A model generated the notes under the pieces. It saw only the letters and a list, made by a program, of their open reading frames with translations. It did no database searches and was not told the DNA's origin. A program made the position numbers and the translations under genes. Shown here piece after piece: positions 22,601 to 36,408 of a DNA stretch of 64,000 nucleotides (positions are counted from its first letter, which is position 1; each line of letters opens with the position of its first letter). The stretch comes from Wurfbainia villosa (Eukaryota; Streptophyta; Magnoliopsida; Zingiberales; Zingiberaceae): contig JAKLTH010000283.1 of the NCBI GenBank assembly GCA_025175895.1, forward strand, positions 1,488,001 through 1,552,000. Reading direction: 5' to 3'.

Positions 22601-23823
22601 TAAGTTTTTCAGAGTGTCTGTTCTCCTATCACATTAATTATAAATTGAGCAATATACTACTGTGATTTATCTCCTTCGTATTGATTGTGGAATCGATTGA
22701 CAGGGACGCTGAAGACGAACGAATCATCTTTGCACCAATAATATTTTATGTTGCAGCGAACCGTACAATATTGATATCGATTAGTTTTAATATATATATA
22801 TAACAGGATGGTGTGCTAATTAAGATAGAATGATATTTATGAAATAAATACGGATCAATTTTGAAAGAGAATCTAAAATCCCTTTTTAGCGTTAGATGAC
22901 TTTTCTCTACTCTAGTCGATCGTATCAAAGTGAAAAGACAAATCGATAAGATTATTAGATTGACAATTATAATTATAATCTTTACGAAATAATATTTTCT
23001 CTTGGTATATATCTTATAATAAATATAAAAAAAAATTATAGTCGATGAGCCTAATTGGACGTTGAACTTAGCTAGACATAGAATTTATTTTCATAAATAA
23101 AATATAATTTCGATATTGAATGAGCGTAAAATAAAATAATGAGACTGAGCTTCACTTTTGGATAGGAGCGTTTTTTTTTTTCATATTTATTTTAATGATA
23201 GATAAAAAATTTGTATATAACCAAATCCATTATTCTCAAAATTAATCTATCTAAATATCTGAATATCCAATGATAATAGAAAAAATGTTCGTTGTAATAT
23301 TTCGATCTTAAAAAAAAAAAGTGTCTTTAAGAGTTTATTTATACTTGCTTGAATTCTTTATGAACTATGCCTCGGAGCCTCAGTGCAACAATGAAAGAGC
23401 ATCCAATTTAATTCTTAAGTACCGGTTTGATTGCAATTACGGTGAATTTATAAATTTTCCTTTAAATGGATAATAAACCAAGGAAGTTGGAGCTACTAAA
23501 TCTATCCACATGAGTACTTTCTAATTCATCTTTCTCCTTCATATATATAAGACAGTCGTGAGGGGATCACTAATGTAATGATTCCACATTTTGAATTATT
23601 TATACTAACCAATCAAATAAAGATTAAAATATTAAAACTTCACATAAACAAATAAACTTAACTTAAAATCTAGATAACTTTTAAATAATTTTGAATTAAG
23701 TTTAATTCAAATTTGTACTGAGCTTGATTTAGAAGTTTGATACCATTTAAACAATCTAAGCTTAATTCAAGTTCAAACCAAACTCGATCTAAAAAAAAAA
23801 AAAAAGTCAAGCTTGAACAATAG
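22601..23823. other. AT-rich spacer with a partial R1 copy
   Basis: About 22850-22935 has the R1 words GGATCAATTTTGAAAGAG.ATCTAAAATCCCT and GTCGATCGTATCAAAGT. The rest is AT-rich and unassigned up to the Copia LTR at 23824. Confidence 0.45.
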
Positions 23824-25299
23824 TGTTGGTGCAGAGAGCACCACTTCTGAATTTTGATGTATGAACCATGGTCAAAATTAGGATATGATTATGACCTAAC
23901 ATGCATGTTGAATATGCAGATTTAACAAGAAATCCTAGTAGATTGTATTGACTGGAGATACTGGGCAAGAGTCCTGACAGATCAGAAGGATCGGACATCA
24001 AGCATGAAATTCAGATGGATCGAGTGGACTGGACATTTGGTAGAAAATCGATTGGGTTAGAGAGACCAGATAGTCGGCAGGAAGTCCAGATGAGTCAGGG
24101 AGACCGAACAACTGCATGAAGCCCTGGTGGGTAAAAACGGATGTCAGGAAAGGTAAGTCTGGTTGGATAACCGACAGGTAAACTTCAAGTGAAGAGGCAA
24201 GGTCGAGTCCTCAAGTGGGGACAAAGCTAAATGTCAATCCGAATTACTACTGCTAAATGATATTATATTGTGTATTGTGCTAACTCTGTATTGTAGGAAT
24301 CCAGGACAATGCACAGTGTTTAGGCGACTTAGACCCAGTCAACTAGACAGGGTCCAAGCGATTGAGATGCTTAGATCAGAGTCGACCCTGGGGAAGGGCT
24401 ACTGGAGCCTCGCCCAGGGCCTAAAATTTTTTAACACAAAATATCTATATTTTGGAGCCTAATATTTAAATTGCACCCTAAAAATAGATCCCAATTTTCA
24501 TATTTCACCCAGGCCTCAAGACGAAATTTAAAAAAATAGGACCGACACTGGTTGAGATGGCAAGAAGAGTTGTCAATTGACTGAAAATCGTGCAACCGAG
24601 ATAGTAGGTATTCCAGTCGACTAGATTGGGTCTAAGCGACTGGGATAGAAAAATACTGAAATTGCATAAGAGCGGAGCCAACTGACATGGAGTTGATTGG
24701 ACCAGGTCCAATCGACTGGAAAGCCCAGAATAGAAATCGACGAACTGATTTGGAATCAACTGGAGGATGTTCCAGTCGACTGGAAAGGACTTATAAAAGA
24801 AATGGAGGGTTAGCTCCGAATTAAAGACTCTACTACTCATCCAAGTGTTGCTACTCCGTTTGTCGTCCGCAAGATCATCGTCAAGCTGTAACTCTGCAAC
24901 TCTGACAACCAAGCTTCATTTCATACTTTAGTTGTCGGTATAATATTTGTTCATCGTGTGTACATTCGCTTACTTATACTTAATTTCAAAGGGATAGGAA
25001 GCTTGTACATTATCATCTATTCTTTGTAAAAAGTAAAACTCTCCTAGATTGAGAGTTCTCGATTCGAAGGGACTTTAGTGAATTGCCCATCGAGGTGACT
25101 CTCGAAAGTTACAGGTCTTAAAGTAGCAACTCAACTAGGGTTGTGAATCAAGTAAAAAGAAATTATTTATTCGTTTTAATTTCCTTTTATTTTCCATTGC
25201 AATAACTCTTGATTTTGAAAAGAAAAGATTTAAAAAAGTAAAAGAAAATTTTGGAAACGCCGAGATTCATCCCCCTCTCTCAGTAGTAACGACCCTACA
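23824..25299 (+). repeat. 5' LTR of Copia A
   Basis: 1476 bp, TGTTGGTG...CCTACA. It is longer than the 3' LTR mainly because of segments near 24000-24170 (extra GGAC/ACTGG-rich units) and 24400-24545 (a block starting CTGGAGCCTCGCCCAGG). It carries clustered palindromic (C/A)A(G/A)TCGACTGG-type motifs between 24335 and 24785. Confidence 0.88.
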
Positions 25300-25301
25300 A
25301 T

Positions 25302-25313
25302 TAGTATCAGAGC
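25302..25313 (+). promoter_or_regulatory. Primer binding site of Copia A
   Basis: TAGTATCAGAGC, two bases after the 5' LTR; it differs at one position from the usual TGGTATCAGAGC. Confidence 0.85.
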
Positions 25314-25624
25314 ATGGGGTACTCCGATTTTGATGAAACCACCAAAGTGAGCATACAAAGTTTTCTTAATATTTATCTTTCTTACTCCAATTTTAATTTT
25401 TGCACTAGATTAAGTTTCTTACATTTGTCAATTTTGCTCTAGTGTTGCTTAGTGTAAATTTTGCACAAGTATAAATTTTTTCTATATTTTACTCTAGTAA
25501 ATGTTTGCATTAGATAAATTTTCTTCAAATTAATTTTAATTAGAAAATATCACATTTAGAGAGATATAGTATTGTTTGTTATCCTCTCTTTAATTGAGAG
25601 AGCTTTAGTTATTGGAAAAGACAA

Positions 25625-26595
25625 ATGGAGTGTTATTTGAAAATTGATCTCGAGGTTTTATTTTCTATTAGGAAAGATTTCATTACTCCGGTAGACGACT
25701 TGGGAGAGTTGTTAGATCCGAAGAAATGGATCATAGACATAAGAAAAAGAGCTCAAGTTGATTACAAGACCCTTAACAACTTGCATTGTGGACTTACGAA
25801 AAAAGCGCTCAATAGAGTTGGATCATTCGAAACTCTAAAGAACTTTGGGATAAATTTATAGAATTGCATGAAAGAACAAATGACACTAGGATAAGAAAAC
25901 GAGACATGTTGTTAAATAAGCTTTTTAATTATAAAATATTGGATGGTGAAAGTGCGAGTCAATTGCACACTAGGAATAAAGATATTCTAAATGGACTTTA
26001 CTTAATAGGACATCAAATAAAAAATCACGATTTGATTCGATATACTCTTAAGGGATTTTCTCGGAATACTTTATGAGCATCCATTGTCGATGCCTATAAA
26101 GTTTCTAGAGATCTTTCCTTAATTAGGTTAGACGAGTTATTTTGCAAACTTGAATTGCATGAATAAGCTAACTCGAGTCAAGCCGAGAATGATATATCTT
26201 TAATGGAATGATCGACTAAGAGCAAAGAAGGAAAGAAAGTCAAGCATGAGTCTAAAGATGAATCAGAATCGGATATTAACCAAGAGGAGGAGATTATGAA
26301 CATGGTCTGAAAGATGTTCAATCAGAAGAAGAGGTTCACGAAAAGAGATGCTAAGAAAGTGATCGACAACAAACCTAGACCAAGATTGGAGATAACATGC
26401 TACAAGTGCAACAGAAAGGGACATTACAAGTCCGAGTGTGTGAACCTAAAGAAGGAAGAAAAGCCGGAAAAGGAAAAGAAGAAGAAGATACTCAAAGCGA
26501 CTTGGGATGAGTCATCATCAGAAGAATTGGACATGGTAGAATCAAAGAAAAGCTTCGTCACATTCATGGTAGCCACAAGCTGGGTCCGAAGATGA
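25625..26595 (+). pseudogene. gag of Copia A (broken)
   Basis: Three open pieces (25625-25861, 25864-26076, 26314-26595) separated by stops. The first two resemble the UBN2/retrotran_gag fold. The third has one CCHC zinc knuckle, CYKCNRKGHYKSEC (C-x2-C-x4-H-x4-C), with Lys-rich flanks. This is the nucleocapsid part of the capsid polyprotein. Downstream sequence to 27048 continues as coiled-coil-like gag/pol linker before the nested solo LTR. Confidence 0.8.
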
Positions 26596-27560
26596 ATCAA
26601 GCTCTGAGTCTAAGTCCGAGACAAGTCATGGATTTGCATCCGTTTCCGAAGGACTAGACGAGGTAAATTCTCCCTTAGAAGATAAGTTGTACAATATTAT
26701 AACATGGATAGGTAGGAAATTAGCTAAGTCCGATAATTGAGTCAATTTACTTCTTAAGGAAATACAAGTATTTAAGGAGCAAGTCAACTCGAAGACTTCA
26801 ACTTGTCAAATTCAAGATAGAGAGTCAACTCAAGTTGCAAAACTTGAGGAAGAGAACTCCATCTTGGAAAGGCAAGTAGATCTCATCGAAACATTGGAAA
26901 GGTTCACTTCGGACTCCAAATATCACAACATGATGCTTGGGTCTCAATGAGTCATGTACAATGAATTCAGACTCGGATACAAAGCCAAGTCATCATACAA
27001 ATCATATATGTCTTTACTTAGACGAAACACTAAGAGTCAAGTCCAAGCTGTTGGGAATCTTTGGAAGGCTAGAGGGGGTGAATAGTCTCTCTTGAATTCT
27101 ACAAACAAAATTAGCGGAAGCAAAATCGAATACTAAAGAAAATAAGAGACAAGAATGCAAGCACTAACAAAAACAATTTAACGTGGTTCGGAGATTATGC
27201 TCCTACTCCACGATGATCCTTAAGGTGGATTAATCCAAGCAAATCTCCACTAAGAAAGCTTCTTTACAACACCCTCCTCTTCTTACAAATGATGAATATG
27301 AAGATTAGAGAAGAGGAGGATTAAAAACACTTAGAAAGCTTAAGAAAATGTGGGGAGCTTGAGAGTATGTTAGAAATGTAAGCACTAGTCTTTTCAAGTA
27401 CCTCATGCCCTCTTTTTATAGAGAAAGGGATGATTTTCCCGTTGAGCCTCTATCAGTCGACTGATGTACAACATCTGTCGACTACTTCTATAGTTGTCGC
27501 CATCCAAGGGCTTCTGACGAGCCGGATATGTGATCGTCACTGCCCAATGGAACTCTGATC

Positions 27561-27620
27561 AATCGACTGATTATATCATCAATCGACTGATTATATCATC
27601 AGTCGACTGATTGAGTAACT
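27561..27620. repeat. 20-bp tandem repeat with TCGACTGA core in LTR B
   Basis: Three consecutive units: AATCGACTGATTATATCATC twice, then AGTCGACTGATTGAGTAACT. More single copies of (A)GTCGACT(G/A) are scattered across 27455-27805. Confidence 0.9.
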
Positions 27621-27982
27621 AGTCAAGTATCCGAAGCGATCACTCGACTGGAGAACCTTCTGTGCCGATGTCTACTTATAACAGTCATGGGGTATAGTAG
27701 TCGACTAATGATGGACCAATCGACTGTCAAACCCTAGTAATCTACTAATGGTCACAAAACTCAGCCAACTTTAGTCGAGTGACTGATCAATCGACTGATA
27801 CCTCAAGTATGATTAAATCATATTTGAAATCAGTTCCCTAGACCTAGACTCAACCTTTTAGCTCTTCCTTCCGCCTTGCGCCTCCAGGATCCCTCCGAGT
27901 CCGCGACTCCTTCATCCTTGCGCCTGCTTCCAAGAGCTTCCCTCGGTTTTGTCATGCCTTGGGTTTCTTTTGCCAAAGGACC

Positions 27983-30900
27983 TGTCACGCCCCGGGAGTA
28001 TGCCGTGCCGAAAAGCAAACGGACGACATCTCCCCTGTACGTGACAACATATCGGGTTAATACAAGGTCCGTAGGCCCACAACAACAATATGATATACAC
28101 AGATATCAACATATCAAACGCAGCGGAAACATAAAACAGATAAAACAATATACAATGACCCAACTGTGCACTCCGGAGTGACTTGACACCACAAGAAACA
28201 TAATATAAGCCACATTGAAAGCCAAATACATACAACACGTCCGTATATCACAGATACGGAAACAATACAAGCTAAAACCACAAAACGACAATCTACACAA
28301 ATACAACAATGCGGATTAAATATCCATCCGTCCGGTGTGAGATGGGATCAGCTGGCGGAGCTCCGAACGTCCAAGGAATCTTCTACATTACAGGCGATGT
28401 GAAGCCTGTGGTCCCGGGTGGTGAGTATAAACTCAGGGGTAATATATAGAAAGTGCATGAACAACATATAGGATAACGAGATCTACAAGTATACATGTGA
28501 AGATCTACAGGTATACAACATGAGTCCAATAGATATACAGTCTTATCCAAATCTAATAGCAAGTAATCACAGTATAGTCATACTCAATGTATATACTAAA
28601 CTAATCAACTGAACATGAAGTAATGTACCAACGTACCTGACGGTCCGCAACACCATAAGCTATATCATCCTGAACAGATTTACAATAACATAACTCATAT
28701 AACATACTAAGTCCCAACATACGAACAAAGATATATGATCAATGTAATAACAACCCGGTCCATACCACACTATGACATGACGCTAATCAAATGCATACAT
28801 CAGTCAGGACAAACACATATATCATGCTCAACACATAACAGTATATAAAATGCAAATGACATGTATCATGATGTACAAGCATGTGCAACAATCATAACTC
28901 AATCAAATGCAGCATCTCACAGGCATATGTAAAACATATATCAAATACATGCATACATATATAAAGACTCAACTCGCTACCACGACCTCAGCAGGCCTAG
29001 GTGGTACGACATGACAACTATCCCGATTCCACCACCACTCTCAGTGGCCAAGGGGTAGTAGTAAATAAAGAGTTAGCCCACCATAGAGCTATATGCTACC
29101 CACACGGGGTCCTCGCGCTAGCCGCTCGCCTCTACCCATGAGTAGACAAGCACCGCACCTGGGACAACCGCAGACATCACACGACCATCGCCTATAGTGG
29201 GTGAGTGCGCTTAACTACCACTCCGCACAAGGTGGCGCGCATCTCCAGCTACCACCATCCATAGTGGCCGAGAACGGCACGCACAACAATGCTCTGCCCT
29301 CAACCCTGCAACCACTACCCCGAGTGGCCGGAGAGGCAGGATGACTGACGACCCGTCTCAACCACAAGGCAGACCCAATCGTCAGCATGCATGAAATGTA
29401 ATGATGCATAGCTCACACACAAATCCTCGCAACACTCCCTAACTCACGGGGAGACCTAGTCAACCAAAAGTCAACCATGCAAGGACTACAATCCATAAGA
29501 CTCTCTCTATCACACAAAAAGTCATACACACCTGACAGTCGACCATGCTAAGACCTCTAGTCAGTAGCGAGATACCATCGACCGTCCATATAACCATACA
29601 CAGGCACACAATCCATAATGGATATACCATCACGCTAGGACCTCTAGTCCATGGTTACATACTGACACTCATACACTTATCTATGCACAGACAACTAGAT
29701 CCACCATAAATGCACCACTAATACGGATATGATATAACAATCGACTCCATAATCCAAATCATCACCTAACCCTAGTGATGTAATACAGTAACCCAATCTG
29801 AAGTCACAAAGATAAACCTAACCACTTGTACTTACTGAACATCCATCAGCTAATACATAATAGGGTTTATAGTTCCTATCCGTGCTAGATAATCAATGAG
29901 TAACAGAGTATATATCTCAAAGGTCAAGGCAGTACAAGCATATGATTAAATAAGAGTGGATTTAAGGTAAACAGGTATAAACATAAATCCAAGATCATGC
30001 ACTAGAATTTGATCAAAACTACCGGACCAGGTAGATATTACCCACCTGCTATGTAGAACACCAGCTATCTTCATGTCCGAGAATTTATCTTGAATCAAGG
30101 TCCTGAAACCGTAGAATGTCAATATAGCTAAAATAAAACTAGTCTCCACTAATCACCAATATAATCCCATAATATCACTACTATATCAATGATCACGAAT
30201 AAACATGATTGTTATGCAACTAAGGCTTACCTCTTCCACTTCAAACTGCCAATACTTATTAACAAGATAAATCCAATTCAATAACCCTAACACCTGCAAT
30301 CTATAACAATTAGATAGATAAGCTGAATCATTAATTCAATTTCTCCTCACCCAATCATCATCACCTTTCACGACTGCCACCCTCAAGCTTCTGCCCAAAC
30401 AATCGATTGCCAACGTGAAAAATCCAGCAAATCAAGAACAATCCGAATATGAAAACATCCCTACAAATCCTATAGCTATGGCAACTTACCTCAAGCTCAA
30501 TTCCCAGCTCCAACCTCACTGGATCGAAGACAGAAACAGAACTACCCAACACATCCATCGACAAACACTAAATGAAGCAATTAACAGCTGAGAAGAAAAA
30601 AAAAGTTGGATCGAGCTTACTTGCCCTTAGAATCCACAGGCCTTGCTCCTTCCCCAATCCCCTGTTCGCCGGCGACCATCAAGGTTCACAACTCTGCCCA
30701 AAACCATCGATTGAAGCCAACATCAGAAACCCACCGCTAGATCTCACTCTCAGCTTAAAGAGGAAGGAAAAATCGACCTCTTACCTAACTCCGGTGATGA
30801 TCGGCAACGAAATCCTCGATTGGCAGCTCGCTGCTGCGGCGTAACACTGCCGATCCACCGAAAGAGTCGCCGAGATCCCTAGGCAAGAACTCACTGACCT

Positions 30901-31270
30901 TCGGCCAGAGATCAACCAAGGTGGCAGCGCCGTCGAGTTGCTCTCACTGGAACGCCGACGAGCTGAAGAGGAACGAAATGATCGCGCGGCGAAAAGAAAA
31001 GCGACGCGGAGAAGAGAAACGGAGAAATCGCGGAAGGAGGAATGTTGATCGCGAGTTTCCGACCCTGTTTTAAACGTCATTCAAGCGATTCGGTTAAACC
31101 AACCCAAGTTCAACCCAATCTGCTTTGACCCAATCCAGTCAAGCCCAATACCAGCCCAAGCCCAAATTCAAATCAAGCCCAATTTCAAACCCATTTCCAG
31201 CCCAATTAACCCACTAATTAAATCCAAATTAATTAAAGGGGTTAATCCATTTTTTTTTTCGTATTTTACA
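27983..31270 (-). mobile_element. Solo LTR C, 3.3 kb, gypsy-like, inside solo LTR B
   Basis: GGACC at 27978-27982 and 31271-31275 is an exact 5-bp duplication. The ends are TGTCACGCCCC and TTTTACA. Read on the minus strand it runs TGTAAAATAC...GGGGCGTGACA, an ending common in plant Ty3/gypsy LTRs (Del/Tekay type have long LTRs). No protein domain is visible in 3288 bp. The orientation and lineage are inferences; the boundaries are seen. Internal sequence has CA-rich stretches, repeated 'AGTGGCC' words near 29030-29330 and a GC-richer part at 30600-31030. Confidence 0.85.
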
Positions 31271-31275
31271 GGACC

Positions 31276-31490
31276 GCTTGAACTTTACGCCGCCAAGACT
31301 ACATGTTTGGACTTACGCTGTCAAGACCTTGCCTTTGGTCTTCCTTTGCCAAGGTCTGCTTGGACTTTACGTCGTCAAGACTACATGTCTGGTCTTACGC
31401 TGCCAAGACCTTCCCTTGAACTTCCCTTGCCAAGTTCATACTTGGACTTTCCTTTATCAAGTCTTTACACTTGAATTTTCCTGCCATTTG
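31276..31490. repeat. Tandem palindromic units in LTR B (GGACTT.CGCTGCCAAGAC type)
   Basis: About seven imperfect units of 22-28 bp, alternating CTTGGACTT(T/A)C and (T/C)GCCAAG(A/T)C/TCAAGTC, each able to form a small hairpin. They adjoin the LTR end on this side. Confidence 0.65.
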
Positions 31491-32289
31491 ACATATTCAT
31501 AGTTAGATCACAAAATATTGCATAATTATCCAAACATCAAAGACATAAATGCTTGGGGCATTTATTGCACCAACACAAGCATGAGACCCTAAGACTAGCT
31601 TAGTAAACCAAGTTGGATTGAACTAATTTTGGATCCCCAAAGGTCAAATTCACTTTGTGAATAAAACCCATTTGAGTTATTACTCGGGGGGAGCCAATAC
31701 TTTACTTGTTTCTACACTTAGTTAAACTCTTGCATGTTTAGTTTACTTACTTAATTTAGAATGGGCTAGATAAAAAATAAAGTAGTTAAACTTACAAACA
31801 TAGTATTAGGACAAAGTGAACTGACAGTAAGTTAGGGAAGCTCTTCTAAGTACATGTCTAGGCTGGATACATCCTACCTGATGCACTAAGCCGAGTGAAA
31901 CTGACCGAAGCTAACTCACTAAGTCCTGAACTAGTTAAACCAAAGTTTAATCCAAAGCGAGTCAAGTACTTGATTCCTTGATCGACTGTCTTAGGAAGTG
32001 GTTCGCCTGATATCCAAGAAGACCATGTGCCTCGCCACTACCTGGAAGTCGATTTTGAAAAAACTTACTCGATTAGCTTAAGCTAAACTTGAATCTAACA
32101 CAAATTTAAAGACTTTAATATTCACTAAATTTAATCAAGTAAAAATGAACAATCATTTCACAAAACTCATAGGATTAATATGTATTAAAAACTTTGAATT
32201 AGTGAGATGAATTAAGTGAAAATAAAGTGAAATCGAACCTTAAGAAGTTTAAATTTGTGTAGGACTGTAGAATTGACCAATGAATTCTG

Positions 32290-35260
32290 GATAGTGGTTG
32301 CTCCAGACACATAACTAGAGATCATCACAAATTCACAGAATTAAAACTCAAGAACCTAGGTTTAGTTGCCTTTGGAAACAACGACAAACTTAAATTAATC
32401 GAATCAAGTAATATTGAATTAAAATAAAATTTTGGCATACATAAGGTTTTGCTTGTAGAAAGTTTCAAATTTAATTTACTAAGCATAAGTCAATTATGTG
32501 ATGTTGGATATGAAGTAAAATTCTTATCAAATGAATGTTTGATTAATAATGTTGAAGATTCAAATATATTACTCAAAGGTGTTAGGGATAAAAATATTTA
32601 TTCAATAAATTTAGTAAGATCCTCACTCAGGTGTCATTTGACATAACAAGATGAAAGTTGGTTGTGGCATAGGAGAATTGCCTACATCCACTTTGGCACA
32701 TAGCTAAACTAAGTGAAACAAATTTAGTTAAAGACTTATCTAAACTAAGGAATTTAGAAAGCAAAGTTTGTAATGTTTGGCAACAAAGAAAACAAATTAA
32801 GTCCCAACATAAACTAACTAATCAAAGTCGAACAAACTCAATACTTAACTATTTCACTTAGACTTGTTTGACTCACATGGAGTAAAATCATTAAATGAAA
32901 ATTTATATTGTTTAGTAATAATAGATGACTATTATAGGTTCACATGGGTAAAGTTCTTAAAATATAAAGATGAAATATTTGAAATATTTAATAACTTTAG
33001 TAAACAAATAGAAAATGAAAAAGACCTTAAGATAAAAAAAAGAATAAGGAGTGACAATGGAGGTGAATTTAAAAATAAAAAATGTACAACAATGTGTCTA
33101 TAAAATGGATGTCATCATGAATATTCATATCCTAGAACACCCCAATAGAATGGTATAGTAAAAAGAAAGAATTGAACCCTATAAGAAGCCACTAGATCAA
33201 TGCTTAATAAATACAACCTACCTAACTACTTTTGGGTCGAAGCAATCAACACAATATGTTATGTACAAAATAGAACGATAATAAATAAAAAGTTAATAAA
33301 ACTTTATATGAAATTTTTAATAATAAAACTCCAACACTAAAATAGCTAAGAGTATTTAGAAAGCAAAGTGTATATTTTAAATACTAACGACCATTTAATT
33401 AGGAAAATTTACATAAAAAACGGACAATGGGATCTTTCTAGGTTATTCAATAACTAGTAGGTTGTATAGAGTAGACAATAAGAACACACTAAAAATTGAA
33501 GAAACAACGAACATAATATTTGATAAAGGAGGTAGTCAAATAGAAAGTGAAAAAAATACAAGAAGTAATGGTCAAGGTGGAGTCAGCGAAACCATACAAG
33601 AAGAAGAAGAAGAAAACCAATGTGAAGAAAATTTAAGAACAATTAGAATAAATCCAAATCATCCAATTGAGCAAGTGTAAGGAGATCCTACTTTAGAAGT
33701 ACAAACCCAATCGACTTTTAGAAATACAAGTCAAATAATACTAATTTCGAAAATAGAATCGAAGTCAATAGACGAGGCATTGTCATATCCTTATTGGGTA
33801 ATAACTATGCAAGAAGAATTAGCACAATTCGAAAGAAATGAAGTTTGGAATTTAGTAGTTAAACCAACAAACAAATCAACAATAGATACTAAATGAGTAT
33901 TTATAAATAAATTAGATGACAAAAGAGAAATTATAAGAAATAAAGCTCATTTAGTGGTTAAAGGGTTTAATCAAATAGAAGGGTTAGATTACGACGAGAC
34001 TTATGCCTCAATAGCTAAGCTTGAATCTATTAGGATACTTATGCGGCACACAAAGTATTCAAGTTATATCAAATGGATATTAAGTCCACATTTTTAAATG
34101 GGATAATCAAAGAAGAGGTATATATAAGTCAACTCCTCAGTTTTGAAAATATGGAATATTCTAATCATGTATACAAATTGAAAAAGACATTGTATGGACT
34201 AAAATAAGCTCCTAGAATATGATATGAAAGATTATCATCATACCTAATTTCAAAAGGTTTTTGGACAAGGTCAAATTGACTCGACCTTTTTTGTAAAAAT
34301 TTTAGAACTAGATATTTTTATTACTCAAGTGTATGTAGATGACATAATATTTGGCTCGACCAATTCCAAGTTTTTGAATGAATTCATAATTCTAATGGAA
34401 CAAAAATTTGAAATGAATTTAGTTGGAAAATTAAATTCCTTCTTAAGGCTACAAATAAAATAAACTAGAGATGAAATTTTCATCTTTTAAAATAAATATG
34501 CTAAAAAATTAATTAAAAAATTTGGAATAGAAAATGCAAAAGACATTAAAACACCAATAACAATATATAATATTAAATAGTGATACATAAGGTAAGTTTG
34601 TAGATCTAAAGTATTATAGAAGTGACATAGAAAGTCTCTTATACCTAACTGCAAGTCTACTTGACATATTGTTTGCAGTTAGTATGTGCGTAAGATATCA
34701 ATCTTATGTCAAAGAATCACATCTAACACATGTTAAAAGAATCTTAAAATACATTAAAGGATCAATTAATGTAGGGATGCGGTACCCTAGGTCTAGTAAT
34801 TTTGAACTATTAGGATATTCTGACTCAAACTATGTCGACTATAAACTAGATAGAAAAAGTACGAGTAGAGGATATCAATTATATTCCTAGGATCTTGTCT
34901 AGTCGGTTGGTTTAGTAGGAAGCAATATTTTGTTGCCCTATCGACAACTGAGGTGGAATATATATCATTAGGAGAGTGTATTGCACAATTACTATGGATG
35001 ATGCATACACTAAAAAACTTTTAGTTAGATTACAAAAATATTAAGACACTTGTTGATAATATAAGTTCAATAAATTTAACTAAAAATCCAATTCATCATT
35101 CACGAACTAAACACATTGATGTTAAACATCACTTCATAAGAGATCATGTTGTCAAAGAGAGTATTGAACTGAACTATGTTGAGTCCAAGTCTAACTTGAC
35201 AGACATTTTTACTAAACCACTTTCCGAAATTGAGTTTAGTACCCTTAGAAGATAATTAGA
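32290..35260 (+). pseudogene. pol of Copia A: protease, integrase, reverse transcriptase, RNase H (broken)
   Basis: Protease: DSGCSRH at 32290-32310. Integrase: core around 32860-33300 with VIIDDYYRFTWVKF, RSDNGGEF and a later E. Reverse transcriptase: KLKKTLYGLK near 34180 and YVDDIIFGS at about 34332-34358. RNase H and connection: ESHLTHVKRILKYIKG (34717-34764), GYSDSNYVD, then TKHIDVKHHFIRDHV near 35106-35150. It is fragmented by stops and indels throughout. Motif wording matches the Sirevirus branch of Copia. Confidence 0.85.
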
Positions 35261-36395
35261 GCTATGTATTGTAAAATAGGTTTCTTTATTGCTTTCATAT
35301 TCAAAATCTATTTTGATATTTAAGTATTATTATTTCTTAAAAAAAATAAAATTAAGCTAGCCTAGGTTGAATCTAGAATTCATAAACCTATAGATCTAAG
35401 AAGCTTTCGCATCTCACAAATATTTAAGATTATCTGTTTGTGTATTAAGCCACGAAGATAGTGTGTAAAATGTTAGGACTACACCCTAGGTTCCAGATGT
35501 AGATTCAATGCATCGACATGAAATGAAGCGGAGTTTTTAATTCAAATGGATTATTTCGGTGACTAACTCTTCTTTAAACTTGGTGATAATCTCATATCAT
35601 TCAAGTTTTTTTAAGTGTTAGATATTTGCTTTAAGAACAAAATTTAGATATGTATTTTCAATATAAAACTTTTATTTTCAAGTCTGGACTCATGCTTGGA
35701 TATACTTAAGTCATAAATTACATGAATCATTGCTTAGAAATTAATTTAAAAGCATGACTTAAAAGGAGAAGAAAGATATTTTTAAAAAGTTTTAAAATAA
35801 CATGCTTAGATTAATGCATGCATTATTTCTTAAACATTTACTTTTTATCTAACATTTTAAGCTTTAATTAATAGGGAGAAATATTTTCAATAATTCATTT
35901 AAATTTTTTAAAGTGGAGAAATATTTTCAATAATTCATTTATTTTCAATAATTCTTTAAATTTTGTTTTAGGGGAAGAAAAATATTTTTTTTAAAAAAAT
36001 ATTTTAATATACTTTAGGGAGAGTGTAAATTAGCTTCATAATACTTGAATTGCATCGAGTACAAATCTTTGTGAATTCAAACACTTGAAACCCTTAAAAT
36101 TTGCTTAGATAATTTATACTTCATTTTGAGAGTAAGTTTACATGAATTCATTTTAAAAGCTTGGATATAACTTAGTTTCAAAACATGAAAAAGTTATTTT
36201 AAAATTTTGGCATATAAGATATATTGTTTTGATATATGTCAAAAGGAGAGAGAATGTAAAGTTTAAAGTTATACATAGTTGCATTTCATTATATGTTATA
36301 TGAACTTGATTGATGTGAACCTAATGCATTTCAGTATATGTAATGTGAACTTTATATATTCCTTCTAACTTTAACGGATGTGTTATCGTACATCA

Positions 36396-36408
36396 AAAAG
36401 GAGGAGAT
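36396..36408 (+). promoter_or_regulatory. Polypurine tract of Copia A
   Basis: AAAAGGAGGAGAT directly before the 3' LTR; further purine runs such as AGGGAGAAAT and AAAAGGAGAGAGAA occur between 35870 and 36255. Confidence 0.75.

Larger units (their letters stand above)
27049..31575 (-). mobile_element. Solo LTR B (Copia-like) inside Copia A, with exact TSD
   Basis: CAAGC at 27044-27048 and 31576-31580 is a perfect 5-bp target duplication. The element begins TGTTGGGAATC and ends GCACCAACA. It has no internal domain, so it is a solo LTR of about 1.24 kb once the inner element (27983-31270) is set aside. The start (GGCTAGAGGGGGTGAATAG, AACGTGGTTCGGAG) resembles the LTR at 61310-62381, whose element is minus-strand, so the likely orientation is minus. 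It contains tandem TCGACTGA units. Confidence 0.88.

Noticed and set aside
27561..27620. Regular 20-bp repeats resembling a small CRISPR array
   Set aside because: Direct tandem without spacers, inside a plant LTR.
30361..31080. Several 67-99-codon frames in solo LTR C
   Set aside because: Inside an LTR bounded by a target duplication; products lack domains.
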